Position numbers and translations under genes: made by a program. The notes beneath the pieces were generated by a model. The model had not been told where the DNA came from. It did not search any database and was given only the letters and a program-made list of their open reading frames with translations. From Nostoc sp. NMS2 (lineage in GTDB: Bacteria; Cyanobacteriota; Cyanobacteriia; Cyanobacteriales; Nostocaceae), in assembly GCF_017115105.1 (NCBI RefSeq), contig NZ_JABXKH010000058.1:1-64000 (forward strand): DNA of 64,000 nucleotides. Direction: 5' to 3'. Shown here piece by piece: positions 43,559 to 53,114 of the stretch (positions are counted from its first letter, which is position 1; each line of letters starts with the position of its first letter).

Positions 43559-44872
43559 ATGATTATTATCGATCGCGCCTTACAAGCCCGTGCAGCAGCA
43601 GGAAATCCTATCAAGGTGGGAATGATTGGTGCTGGTTTTATGGGTCGAGGAATTGCCAACCAAATTGTCAATTCAGTGCCAGGAATGGAGTTAGTTGCTA
43701 TCTCCAATCGCCAGATTGATGCAGCTAAACAAGCTTATTCGGAAGCAGGAATTGAAGATATTCAAGTTGTTGCAACTGTCAGCGAATTAGAAGATGCGAT
43801 CGCAAACGGTAAATATGCAGTCACAGAAGACGCAAAATTACTGTGTCGGGCTGAGGGCATCGAGGCCATAATCGAAGTTACAGGGGCAGTGGAATTTGGC
43901 GCTCACATCGTAATGGAAGCGATCGCTCATTGCAAACATGTGATCATGATGAATGCCGAACTCGACGGCACTATTGGCCCCATCCTGAAAGTCTATGCCG
44001 ACAAAGCAGGCGTGATTCTCAGCGCTTGTGATGGCGATCAGCCAGGGGTGCAAATGAACCTTTACCGCTTTGTAAAAAGCATTGGTTTAACTCCCTTATT
44101 GTGCGGTAACATTAAAGGACTCCAAGACCCCTATCGCAATCCCACCACCCAGGAAGGATTTGCTAAACGTTGGGGTCAAAAGCCCCACATGGTGGCTAGC
44201 TTCGCTGACGGAACCAAAATTTCCTTTGAGCAAGCGATCGTTGCCAATGCCACAGGCATGAAAGTCGCCAAACGGGGAATGCTGGGATATGACTTCAACG
44301 GTTATGTCGAGGAAATGACCCATTTATATGATGTTGAACAACTCAAAGAACTGGGCGGCATTGTCGATTATGTAGTTGGAGCCAAACCAGGCCCAGGCGT
44401 ATATGTATTTGCCACTCATGACGACCCCAAGCAACGCCACTATCTCAACTTATACAAATTAGGCGAAGGCCCACTTTACAGCTTCTATACTCCTTATCAC
44501 CTCTGTCATTTTGAAGTTCCCTTGTCTGTAGCGCGTGCTGTCCTGTTCGGTGATGCCGTCATGTCTCCACTAGCAGGCCCATTAGTAGATGTTGTCACCA
44601 CTGCCAAAATCGACCTGAAAGCTGGAGAAACCTTAGATGGCATCGGTTACTACATGACCTACGGACAATGTGAGAATTCTGATATCGTCCAACAGCAAAA
44701 TCTTCTACCAATCGGTTTAGCTGAAGGGTGTCGCCTCAAACGAGATATTTCTAAGGATCAAGTCCTCACTTATGAGGATGTAGAATTACCTGAAGGCAGA
44801 CTCTGCGACCAACTAAGAACTGAGCAAAACAATTATTTCGCCCCAGAAAAAATCTTAGTAGCAGTTGGGTAA
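43559..44872 (+). CDS. NAD(P)-dependent oxidoreductase with SAF domain (homoserine-dehydrogenase-like)
   Basis: A 437-residue enzyme. The nucleotide-binding motif is VGMIGAGFMGRGIANQIVNS at about 20-39. IIEVTGAVEFGAHIVMEAI and HVIMMNAELDGTIGP resemble the homoserine dehydrogenase catalytic core, and the C-terminal part (about 365-437) is SAF-like (LLPIGLAEGCRLKRDISKDQ). The family is found in sugar clusters and in other operons, and its substrate is not known to me. aaggag ribosome site. Same strand as the rest of the island. Confidence 0.85.
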   Translation: MIIIDRALQARAAAGNPIKVGMIGAGFMGRGIANQIVNSVPGMELVAISNRQIDAAKQAYSEAGIEDIQVVATVSELEDAIANGKYAVTEDAKLLCRAEGIEAIIEVTGAVEFGAHIVMEAIAHCKHVIMMNAELDGTIGPILKVYADKAGVILSACDGDQPGVQMNLYRFVKSIGLTPLLCGNIKGLQDPYRNPTTQEGFAKRWGQKPHMVASFADGTKISFEQAIVANATGMKVAKRGMLGYDFNGYVEEMTHLYDVEQLKELGGIVDYVVGAKPGPGVYVFATHDDPKQRHYLNLYKLGEGPLYSFYTPYHLCHFEVPLSVARAVLFGDAVMSPLAGPLVDVVTTAKIDLKAGETLDGIGYYMTYGQCENSDIVQQQNLLPIGLAEGCRLKRDISKDQVLTYEDVELPEGRLCDQLRTEQNNYFAPEKILVAVG

Positions 44873-44939
44873 TATTGGTTTCAAAAACATTTGCAACAAA
44901 TGAATTGGCTGTAGGGGCGGGGCGTAGAGCCAGGGCGAA

Positions 44940-45070
44940 TAGAATAGAGCCTCCGGCACGCTACGCAAACGCGGCTACACAAACGAAGTCCGCCTGCGCG
45001 GACTAAGGAAAAATTGAGGGTTCTTAACCCACGGAGGTGGGTTTTGCCTGTGTAGACGCGGTTTCTAACC
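44940..45070. repeat. Cluster of interspersed repeats
   Basis: agagcctccggcacgctacgc (44945), aagtccgcctgcgcggact (about 44985) and the hairpin aacccacggaggtgggtt (about 45029-45046) follow each other. Each is repeated elsewhere in the window. Confidence 0.75.
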
Positions 45071-45138
45071 GCCGATTTAACTGCGGGGCTTGCTGGGGAG
45101 TATTGAAACAAACCCGATCGAAACTTTAGGTCAAATTG

Positions 45139-46239
45139 ATGAAAATTGCTCTAGTCCACGATTATTTAACCCAGCGAGGTGGGGCAGAGCGTGTATTTGA
45201 ACTGCTTTGTAAGCGTTATCCTGAAGCAGACATTTTCACATCTCTGTACGATCGCCAAAAAACTATTGATCTAGGCGATCGCATAGTCAACACAACCTTC
45301 TTACAAAAAATCCCTGGTGCAGCAAAATATTTCAGGGCAATGGCTCCTCTATATTTTCCTGCCTTTCGCGCCTTGGATCTGCAAGACTACGATCTAATTA
45401 TTAGCAGTAGCACCAGCTTCGCCAAAGCAGTCCGAAAAAACCCCAATGCTCGTCACATTTGCTTTTGCCATAACGTCACCCGTTTCTTATGGGATACAGC
45501 AACTTATTTAAGAGAATACGGAGACTATAGATACTTTGCACCTTTAATCGAACAAGTATTTCAAGTAATGAGAAAGGTAGACCTGAAATATGCACAGGAA
45601 CCTGACCTTTACATTGCTAATTCTAGTGTTGTTGCCCGCCGTATCGAAAATATTTACGGCAAAAAGGCAATGATGGTTAACTATCCAATTGATACGAGTA
45701 AATTTCTTTTCTCCGATATAAAAGATGAATATTATCTGGCTTCAGCCCGGATGATTAGCTATAAACGCCTTGATATAATAGTCGAAGCTTTTAACTGGTT
45801 AGGATGGCACTTATTAATATCAGGTGACGGGCCAGAACTAGCACGGTTAAAATCCAAAGCATTACAAAATATTGTCTTCTTAGGACACGTAAGTGATAGA
45901 ACCCGCAAAGACTTGTTTTCCAAAGCAAAATCTATTATTGTTGCAGCATTAGAAGATTACGGATTAGTTCCAGTAGAAGCTAACGCTAGCGGCACACCAG
46001 TCATCGCTTATGGAGCAGGTGGAGTATTAGATACTCAAATCCCAGGTGAAACAGGAGTCTTTTTCAAAAGACAAACACCCGAATCTCTACAAATTGCATT
46101 ACAAGAAGCCAATAGCATCTCTTGGGATTACGATCGCATCCGTAATCATGCAGTAACAAACTTTTCAGAAAATGCCTTCTTTGGAAAAGTTGAGCAAATT
46201 ATTAGCCAAGTTTGTGGCGGACATCAAATATTCATTTGA
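45139..46239 (+). CDS. Family 4 glycosyltransferase
   Basis: A 366-residue GT-B enzyme. MKIALVHDYLTQRGGAERVF is the usual N-terminus; HICFCHNVTRFLWD, the LASARMISYKRLDIIVEAF Lys/Arg site, LLISGDGPELARLK and AALEDYGLVPVEANASGTPV with the E-x7-E motif identify family 4. Start ATG 45139; the TTG three bases earlier is the alternative. It probably adds a mannose- or rhamnose-like residue (family inference only). Confidence 0.92.
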   Translation: MKIALVHDYLTQRGGAERVFELLCKRYPEADIFTSLYDRQKTIDLGDRIVNTTFLQKIPGAAKYFRAMAPLYFPAFRALDLQDYDLIISSSTSFAKAVRKNPNARHICFCHNVTRFLWDTATYLREYGDYRYFAPLIEQVFQVMRKVDLKYAQEPDLYIANSSVVARRIENIYGKKAMMVNYPIDTSKFLFSDIKDEYYLASARMISYKRLDIIVEAFNWLGWHLLISGDGPELARLKSKALQNIVFLGHVSDRTRKDLFSKAKSIIVAALEDYGLVPVEANASGTPVIAYGAGGVLDTQIPGETGVFFKRQTPESLQIALQEANSISWDYDRIRNHAVTNFSENAFFGKVEQIISQVCGGHQIFI

Positions 46240-46527
46240 TAAAGTGGTCATTAGTCATTAGTTATTATTTTTTGGTACAAACCTCACCTTAAAAGTAGCA
46301 AAAAAACTTTCTGATATCAGACTAATTTAAACCACCTTCTTTATAAGCGTGGTATTTCAAGGAATAATGCCTCTTGCCTTGCTTATTTCTTAATCTTTTC
46401 CCACTATAAAATTACCTATTTGTTTTCTCTCATCCTTGGCGTACTTGGCGCACTTGGCGGTTCGTAAAAAAATAGGCATTCTTCGGGATATCTCTTAGCG
46501 TAAGTCTCAAAGACAAGGATAACAAAA

Positions 46528-48753
46528 GTGGTTCATAGTCTAAATCCTCAAATAACTCCAGCCTCTGAAACTGAACCAAGTTACGGACAATTGTTTGCTG
46601 TATTTGTGCGAAGATTTCCTTGGTTTTTAGCAGTATTAATTAGTTCTATTGCTATCGCCAGCATAGTAACTTTAAATACTAAACCAACTTATAAAAGTTC
46701 AATGCAACTGCTAGTAGAACCTAACTATCAAGGCAAGAAGGAAGGAGCAGGGGTAGACAGCCAGTTTACTGACTCTAATGTTGTGATAGATACTGCCACC
46801 CAACTTAACTTGATGCAGAGTTCAGGACTCATTCAAAAAGCAGTTGATAAACTTCAGTCTGATTATCCAGACATCAGTGCAGGTGAAATTAAATCTTCTT
46901 TAGTCTTAACTCAATTGAGAAGCAAAGAAGATAATGTCGCTACAAAAATCTTTCAAGTTGAATACACTGCCGGCGATCCAGAAAAGACACAAAAAGTTTT
47001 GGGTGCAATTCGACAAGTTTATCTGGAATATAACAAAGAACAACAGAGTTCGCGGTTACAAAAAGGTCTGCAAATTATTAGAGAACAGTTAAGTAAAGCC
47101 AGTGAAGAAGTAAACGCATCTGAGACTAATTTACAAAGATTTCGCAGAAATCAGAACTTAATCGATCCAGAGTCACAAGCCAAAGCCATTGAAACAGCTT
47201 TAAATAATATTGCTCAAGAAAGACAGACAACTCGCGCTCAGTATGGCGAAGCCTTAGCACGCCAAAAATCTTTGGAAGAACAACTGAACCGTTCTCCTCA
47301 AAATGCTTTAGTTGCTTCTCGTCTGAGTCAGTCTACTCGCTATCAAGGCTTACTAAACGAAATCCAAAAAAGCGAACTAGCACTAGCACAAGAACGCTTA
47401 CGCTTTACAGATCAGACTCCAAATGTGCAAAAGCTCAGAGAACAGCTTCAGGGACAGAAGGAATTATTACAACAAGAAGTAGGAAGAACTTTAGGCGGAA
47501 AGTCTGCTGGTGGATTCACTTCTGGAGACTCTCTTCTCGAAAAAGGACAACTTGGCCAAATTGATCTTAGTCTCGCTGGTCAGTTAGTAGAAACCCAGAC
47601 AACTATAGTTGCTTTAACTGCTCGCGATCAAAGTTTAGCTCAGAAAGAAAACGAGCTACGTTTGGAAATCAAACGCTTTCCGCCTTTGTTAGCTTATTAC
47701 AATCGGATGTTACCACAGTTGCAATTTAGTCGTGAAAGATTAGAGCAGCTTTTAAGAGCAGAACAGCAATTACGGCAAGAACTTTCCAAGGGTGGATTTA
47801 ATTGGGAAGTGGTAGAAGATCCCCAAAAAGGCGCACAATTAGGCCCCAATCTTCAACAGAACTTGCTGTTAGGTGCTGTCGTTGGGTTGATGTTAGGAGG
47901 AATTGCTGCCTTTATTCGAGATTCGGCTGATGATGCAGTTCACACCACTGCTGAGTTAGAGAAACAAATGGCTCTACCATTGTTGGGAACAACCCCCAAG
48001 TTACCGCCAGCCAAACCCAGAGAATCAATGATCAAATTGCCCTTTGGCAAGCCAGAAGTTCTCGCCCCTTGGACAATTCAGGTATTGCAATCTCCCCCGC
48101 GTTGGGAATCGCTGGATCTGATTTACAAGAACATTGAACTTTTAAATACTGTTGCTAACTTGAAGTCTTTGATGATTACCTCAGCTTTACCCGATGAGGG
48201 TAAGTCAGCTTTGGCGTTGGGTCTGGCGATGAGTGCAGCCCGTTTACACAAAAGGGTGTTACTAATTGATGCCAATTTACGCGATCCCAGCCTGCACCAC
48301 CAACTGAATCTTCCTAATGAACAGGGGCTTTCAACTCTACTGGCGAGTGATGCAAGTCTACCCAACCAGATTAGTCTTCAATACTCAGGTTCCTCCTACA
48401 TCGATATTTTGACTGCTGGCCCCAAACCTACTGACCCAGCTAATCTGTTGAGTTCCCCCCGGATGATGCAATTGATGGCAGCTTTTGAGGAAAATTATGA
48501 TTTGGTACTCATAGATGCTCCCCCAGTTCTCGGTTTGGTAGATGCCATGCTCACCGCATCATCTTGTCGTAGCGTGGTCATGGTGGCAAGCATTGGTATT
48601 GTGACGCGAAGCCAGCTAACTCAGGCTACGGCAATGCTGAGTAAGTTAAACCTGATTGGGGTTGTAGCTAATGGGGTATCAAACTCTAGCAGTAATTACG
48701 TACCTTATGTAAAACAACAGCAATTGGCTTTGCGACAAGCTGTAGAAAAATAG
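46528..48753 (+). CDS. Wzc-like polysaccharide chain-length regulator and tyrosine kinase
   Basis: 741 residues. N-terminal Wzz-type domain with a first membrane helix at about 30-48 (FLAVLISSIAIASIVTLN), a long coiled coil at about 170-430 (LQIIREQLSKASEEVNASET), and a second helix at about 446-463 (LLLGAVVGLMLGGIAAFI). The cytoplasmic BY-kinase has Walker A SALPDEGKSALALG, Walker A' VLLIDANLRDPS and Walker B LVLIDAPPVLG. The C-terminal tyrosine cluster is poor (two Tyr in NYVPYVK). It controls polymer length and export with the Wzy-like protein at 58192. GTG start with aaggat upstream. Confidence 0.94.
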   Translation: MVHSLNPQITPASETEPSYGQLFAVFVRRFPWFLAVLISSIAIASIVTLNTKPTYKSSMQLLVEPNYQGKKEGAGVDSQFTDSNVVIDTATQLNLMQSSGLIQKAVDKLQSDYPDISAGEIKSSLVLTQLRSKEDNVATKIFQVEYTAGDPEKTQKVLGAIRQVYLEYNKEQQSSRLQKGLQIIREQLSKASEEVNASETNLQRFRRNQNLIDPESQAKAIETALNNIAQERQTTRAQYGEALARQKSLEEQLNRSPQNALVASRLSQSTRYQGLLNEIQKSELALAQERLRFTDQTPNVQKLREQLQGQKELLQQEVGRTLGGKSAGGFTSGDSLLEKGQLGQIDLSLAGQLVETQTTIVALTARDQSLAQKENELRLEIKRFPPLLAYYNRMLPQLQFSRERLEQLLRAEQQLRQELSKGGFNWEVVEDPQKGAQLGPNLQQNLLLGAVVGLMLGGIAAFIRDSADDAVHTTAELEKQMALPLLGTTPKLPPAKPRESMIKLPFGKPEVLAPWTIQVLQSPPRWESLDLIYKNIELLNTVANLKSLMITSALPDEGKSALALGLAMSAARLHKRVLLIDANLRDPSLHHQLNLPNEQGLSTLLASDASLPNQISLQYSGSSYIDILTAGPKPTDPANLLSSPRMMQLMAAFEENYDLVLIDAPPVLGLVDAMLTASSCRSVVMVASIGIVTRSQLTQATAMLSKLNLIGVVANGVSNSSSNYVPYVKQQQLALRQAVEK

Positions 48754-48767
48754 CTAGTACCGCAGGG

Positions 48768-48801
48768 CGTAATTCGTAATTCGTAATTCGTAATTCGTAA
48801 T
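48768..48801. repeat. Heptamer array (cgtaatt)n
   Basis: Nearly five head-to-tail heptamers, 14 bp downstream of the tyrosine kinase stop codon. Confidence 0.92.
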
Positions 48802-48880
48802 TGCTGTACCGTAAGGGTTTCATTGATTTGGAATGGGTGGTTTATTTACGCCGCGCTGTACTAGTACCGCGAGATGTATA

Positions 48881-48911
48881 GATCCCCGACTTCTTAAAGA
48901 AGTCGGGGATC
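48881..48911. terminator. Perfect hairpin, repeat-type terminator
   Basis: gatccccgacttctt, one base, aagaagtcggggatc: two perfect 15-bp arms, followed by ttgtctttt. It can end transcription from the left. A degenerate copy overlaps the end of the polymerase gene at about 59613, so it also is an interspersed repeat. Confidence 0.8.
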
Positions 48912-49456
48912 TTGTCTTTTGTATTTATAAACAAAATTTCATTTTATTGCTATCAGGAAAATTTTAGTATATTTATGCGATCTTTATGGGTTTTCAGAGA
49001 AATTACTGGCTCTTTAAAGAGTAAATAAAGAATTTATTTGAGCGATCGCTATTTCTAGATAGTCTTATATTCTAGAGATTAAAGCACCTTCATAAAGGCT
49101 AGAAGACAAGGGTGGACTGGTTTTGTTAAATCTATCGACACAATAAACACCTCAGTACAATTAAACGTAGATATAGATTTATGGGTAATTTCCCTCTACA
49201 TATTTCTACTTTCAGTAGTTACCGGAAAATACCGATTGCCCATGAATATTGATAGTAACGTTGATTTATAAACCTCTACACCAGCAGAATCCTGGACGAT
49301 ATGTGCTTTGCTGAGTGGCAAATAGCAATAACATATTTTTGCCCTCAATTATCTCCAACTTTTTGGACTTACAACAAGATTCGGATTTGGGTCTTTGGCA
49401 TTAATAGCCTTTGATAGCGCCTCAGTAATTCACTCCTGTATAAACCCAAAGACATT
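48912..49456. promoter_or_regulatory. Long upstream region of hepC
   Basis: 545 bp with no gene. AT-rich with a gcgatcgc site at about 49042. By analogy with Anabaena, hepC and hepA expression depends on long upstream regions, so this is a likely regulatory region; no NtcA-type or heterocyst-type motif could be assigned by eye. Confidence 0.45.
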
Positions 49457-50173
49457 ATGACAACTTCAATAATTCCAACTCTAGAGAATTTATATGATAT
49501 AACCCAGGAACAGCAAGATAAGGGTGAGTACTGCACACTCCTGTGGCGGCGGGGTCAGTTGTTGGTAAAGCAGCCTGGACGAGTGAAACAACCATATCTG
49601 CCTGTATTAGATAGTAAGCGATCGCTAGTCAAATGCTTACAACATTCTCCTATAAGTTTGGTAAGCATAGATCCAAAGCTGGGTGAGGCTTTGCTCAAGT
49701 TTTGGGCAGATGCATGTCAAGAAGCTCAAAAACCAATATTCCTCAGCATACCAGCCGGCAATAAACCTTCTAATCAACCCTGGAGACAATTGCAGCGACT
49801 AATTGATTGGATTGCTGCTTTAATATTGCTGCTATTACTCAGTCCAGTCATGCTGGTATTGATTGTACTAGTGCAAGTTTACTCACCAGGATCACTCTTT
49901 TGCCATGAATGGCGTGTTGGAGAACGAGGTAAACTCTTTCAAGCAATGAAATTTTGCACACACAATATCACACCGCTAGGTTGGATGAGTAAATACAATC
50001 TCGACAATCTGCCTCAGTTATTTAATGTGCTGCGGGGTGACATGAGTTTGACCGGATCTCATTGTTGGACTTTAGAAGATGCAGTACAGCTAAATAAACT
50101 ACCAGACATTAAAGCTTCCTGGGAAGTAGAGGCACAGTCTCACCTCTTACATCTAGATAGCCAAACACTGTAA
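49457..50173 (+). CDS. hepC: HepC-like polyprenyl-phosphate sugar transferase
   Basis: A 238-residue protein next to hepA, as in Anabaena. It has a soluble N-terminal part (1-115), one membrane helix (DWIAALILLLLLSPVMLVLI) and a C-terminal bacterial sugar transferase core (YSPGSLFCHEWRVGERGKLF, FQAMKFCTHN, DNLPQLFNVLRGDMSLTGSH). In typical members the last stretch reads LDELPQ...GDMSLVGPRP; here the DE pair is DN and GPRP is replaced by GSHCWT. HepC is needed for the heterocyst polysaccharide layer in Anabaena. Whether this short form primes lipid carrier transfer is uncertain. Confidence 0.88.
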   Translation: MTTSIIPTLENLYDITQEQQDKGEYCTLLWRRGQLLVKQPGRVKQPYLPVLDSKRSLVKCLQHSPISLVSIDPKLGEALLKFWADACQEAQKPIFLSIPAGNKPSNQPWRQLQRLIDWIAALILLLLLSPVMLVLIVLVQVYSPGSLFCHEWRVGERGKLFQAMKFCTHNITPLGWMSKYNLDNLPQLFNVLRGDMSLTGSHCWTLEDAVQLNKLPDIKASWEVEAQSHLLHLDSQTL

Positions 50174-50287
50174 CTTATCTGTGCGGTAATTGATGATTTC
50201 ATTTACCGCACTGAGACTAACGCAAAAATTGCTTACATCGCATCTATAACGGTCTATCTACCTTGCCAAACTATTATTCTAAAATCA

Positions 50288-52129
50288 ATGAATTCTCAAC
50301 TCCCTCAAAAATTCCGCAATCTGCTCAAAGCTTCCAGCTTTTGGCAAGATAACTATTTGATATTGCGAGAATTTAAACACTTTCGCAAAATAGTAATTTT
50401 AGCTCTAATATTCTCAATTTTAGCAGCAACCTTTGAAGGAGTAAGTATTGGTTTTTTACTTTCCTTCTTGCAAAGCTTAACTAGTCCAAATGCTCAACCT
50501 GTCCAAACAGGAATAGAATGGTTTGATACTTTAGTCTTAGGCTCGAAGTCATCAGCAATTAACCGTCTATACCGCATATCTTCGCTGATATTATTAAGTA
50601 CTTGGTTACGTGTTGCTTTTAATTATTTTGCACTAGTTTATACAGAATTATCTCAACTGCATTTTGGCGATCGCTTACGCAAGCAAATTTTTGAACAGTT
50701 ACAATCCTTATCGTTAAGTTACTTTGCTAAAACTCGTTCTGGTGAACTGATTAACACAATAACCACAGAAATCGAAAGAATCAGGCAGGGTTTCAGTGGT
50801 GGAGCATTTTTAGTAAGTAGAGGAATAACAACTCTTGTCTACTTAATATCAATGTTTTTGATATCATGGCAACTGACTATAATTTCAGCATTACTATTTA
50901 CACTTTTAGGTGTAGGGTTATCTAATCTGAATGCCAGAGTTAGAGAATCCAGTTTTGGTATGACAACTGCTAATGCTAACTTTACATCAACAGCCATAGA
51001 ATTTATTAATGGTATTCGCACTGTTCATTCTTGTGGTACTCAAGAATTTGAGCGTCAGCGTTATTACAAAGCTAGCGATAAGGTAGTAAGCTCTACAACT
51101 AAAGTTGTATTCACTTGGACACTTGTCAAGCCAATTGCTGAAGGGGTAGCTACTACCGTCTTGGTGGGAATGATTATTTTAGCATTCACTAGCTTGGTTA
51201 GTAATGGAACACTACAAGTTGCTTCTTTACTAACATTCTTCTTTGTACTATTTCGCTTCATTCCGTTTGTTCAAGATATTAATGGTACGCGGGCATTTCT
51301 CAGTACCCTACATGGTTCAGCAGACAATATTAAAAGCCTGTTGAAAAGTGATGATAAATATTATTTCCAAAATGGAAAATTGCAATTTAAAGCTTTAGAA
51401 AGGGCAATAAATTTAGTATCTGTAGATTTCGGTTACGATGACCAAAACATAGTACTACATAACATTACCCTAACCATTGAGAAGGGAAAAATGACTGCAC
51501 TAGTCGGAGCATCTGGTGCTGGTAAAACAACTCTGGCTGATTTAATCCCTCGCTTTTATAATGCTACAGAGGGAAATGTTTATATCGATGAAGTTGATAT
51601 AAGACTGTTTGAAATTAACTCTCTACGTCGTCAAATAGCTGTTGTCAGTCAAGATACGTTTATCTTCAATACTGATGTTTGGCAAAATATTGCTTATGGC
51701 ACTCCACAAGCCACTAATGAGCAAATTCAAGAAGCCGCTAAACTAGCGAATGCGCTGGAATTTGTTTTAGAAATGCCCCAAGGTTTTAATACCCAATTGG
51801 GAGATCGGGGTGTTAGATTATCTGGAGGACAAAGACAGCGAATTGCGATCGCGCGGGCGCTACTACGAAACCCCGAAATTTTGATTTTGGATGAAGCAAC
51901 TAGCGCTTTAGATTCGGTATCCGAGCGTTTAATTCAAGATTCATTAGAAAAGCTATCTGTTGGTAGAACAGTAATTGCGATCGCTCACCGTCTTTCTACT
52001 ATTTCTAAAGCAGATAAAGTCGTAGTTTTGGAAGCGGGGCGAATAGTAGAACAGGGTAAGTATCAAGAATTACTTGCACGCCAAGGCAAACTTTGGGAAT
52101 ATCACCAGATGCAATACTATAATTCGTAA
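50288..52129 (+). CDS. hepA: HepA heterocyst polysaccharide ABC exporter
   Basis: 613 residues, close to the length of Anabaena HepA. The membrane domain spans about 30-330 with several helices (IVILALIFSILAATFEGVSI, GMIILAFTSLVSNG). The ATPase domain is at about 365-600: Walker A ALVGASGAGKTTLADL, Q-loop VVSQDTF, signature LSGGQRQRIAIARALL, Walker B ILILDEATSALDS and H-loop IAIAHRLS. It is a half-transporter that should act as a homodimer. hepA mutants in Anabaena lack the polysaccharide envelope. The stop codon is formed by the heptamer array, and the last residues (NS) come from it. Confidence 0.95.
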   Translation: MNSQLPQKFRNLLKASSFWQDNYLILREFKHFRKIVILALIFSILAATFEGVSIGFLLSFLQSLTSPNAQPVQTGIEWFDTLVLGSKSSAINRLYRISSLILLSTWLRVAFNYFALVYTELSQLHFGDRLRKQIFEQLQSLSLSYFAKTRSGELINTITTEIERIRQGFSGGAFLVSRGITTLVYLISMFLISWQLTIISALLFTLLGVGLSNLNARVRESSFGMTTANANFTSTAIEFINGIRTVHSCGTQEFERQRYYKASDKVVSSTTKVVFTWTLVKPIAEGVATTVLVGMIILAFTSLVSNGTLQVASLLTFFFVLFRFIPFVQDINGTRAFLSTLHGSADNIKSLLKSDDKYYFQNGKLQFKALERAINLVSVDFGYDDQNIVLHNITLTIEKGKMTALVGASGAGKTTLADLIPRFYNATEGNVYIDEVDIRLFEINSLRRQIAVVSQDTFIFNTDVWQNIAYGTPQATNEQIQEAAKLANALEFVLEMPQGFNTQLGDRGVRLSGGQRQRIAIARALLRNPEILILDEATSALDSVSERLIQDSLEKLSVGRTVIAIAHRLSTISKADKVVVLEAGRIVEQGKYQELLARQGKLWEYHQMQYYNS

Positions 52130-52158
52130 TTCGTAATTCGTAATTCGTAAATTACGAA
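52122..52158. repeat. Heptamer array with inverted end
   Basis: Four cgtaatt units carrying the hepA stop codon, then a short inverted copy (aattacgaatt) at 52149-52158, so the right end can form a hairpin. Confidence 0.88.
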
Positions 52159-52204
52159 TTCATTTCCCTACTCAGTTATTGATAATTTTAATGAGGAAAA
52201 ATAA

Positions 52205-53044
52205 ATGGTAAATATAGGCTACCACACTGCTAAAATTCAGGGTAGATTTAATCGCTCTCTATATAAAGCAGCCCTTTCTCAGATTGTCAGTATTCCCATC
52301 AAACAAACTCGGCAAGTTCCGGTAAGTATCTATGCCTTATCATGCGAACGCGATTTACCAGAACAAGTGGCAAGTATTCGGTCATTCATTCGTCATGTGG
52401 GCATTCCAGAGACATTTACTGTCGTTTCCGATGGTAGTTATACTGATTCTAGTTGTAATTTACTCCGCCGTATTCATCCCTGCGTTCAGGTAATACTTTT
52501 ACAAAACTTCTTGAGAACAGATTTACCTCAATGTGTTCTTGATTATGCCCAACTGCATCCAATGGGTAGAAAGTTGTCGGCATTGATGTCGATTCCTGTT
52601 AATGGTACTACGATTTACACTGATTCAGATATTTTATTTTTTCCTGGCGGGATTGACTTAATTGATTTGAGTAAGTCGGACGAAAAATATTCTCTTTATC
52701 TACCTGATTGTTCTATGTCGCTTGACGAGCGAATTATTTATGATGAGTCTGAAAAGTCAAATCCCGTAAATGGTGGATTTATATTATTTAGGCATGAATT
52801 CGACTGGAGTTTTGCCATCGAACGGTTAGCAAATCTTCAAGAATCTCCTACTTATTTTACTGAACAAACAATTGTCCATTTGACCATGCACCACAATCAT
52901 GGTCAGCCTCTATGCTCAAATAAATATGTTCTCAATGTAGAAGATCAGTTCATCTATCCAGATAAATCTGCAAGTAAAAACATTGCTCTCAGACATTATG
53001 TGAGTGATGTTAGACATAAGCTTTGGTTTAATGTTGGCATATAA
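52205..53044 (+). CDS. Putative GT-A-fold glycosyltransferase of the HEP island
   Basis: A 279-residue protein. The central TIYTDSDILFFPGGIDLIDL carries a DxD motif (TDSD) typical of metal-dependent GT-A transferases; PVSIYALSCERDLPEQVASI at about 40-59 and NPVNGGFILFRHEFDWSF at about 180-197 are other conserved-looking stretches. It does not belong to a family I can name with confidence. It follows hepA by 75 bp with a gagg ribosome site. In Anabaena a gene of this kind follows hepA (memory). Confidence 0.75.
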   Translation: MVNIGYHTAKIQGRFNRSLYKAALSQIVSIPIKQTRQVPVSIYALSCERDLPEQVASIRSFIRHVGIPETFTVVSDGSYTDSSCNLLRRIHPCVQVILLQNFLRTDLPQCVLDYAQLHPMGRKLSALMSIPVNGTTIYTDSDILFFPGGIDLIDLSKSDEKYSLYLPDCSMSLDERIIYDESEKSNPVNGGFILFRHEFDWSFAIERLANLQESPTYFTEQTIVHLTMHHNHGQPLCSNKYVLNVEDQFIYPDKSASKNIALRHYVSDVRHKLWFNVGI

Positions 53045-53114
53045 GTTGATAAAGATAAGCCTCTAATTCTATGAGGAATCTAATTAATAATAAGGTAAAA
53101 ATAAATGGTGATGA

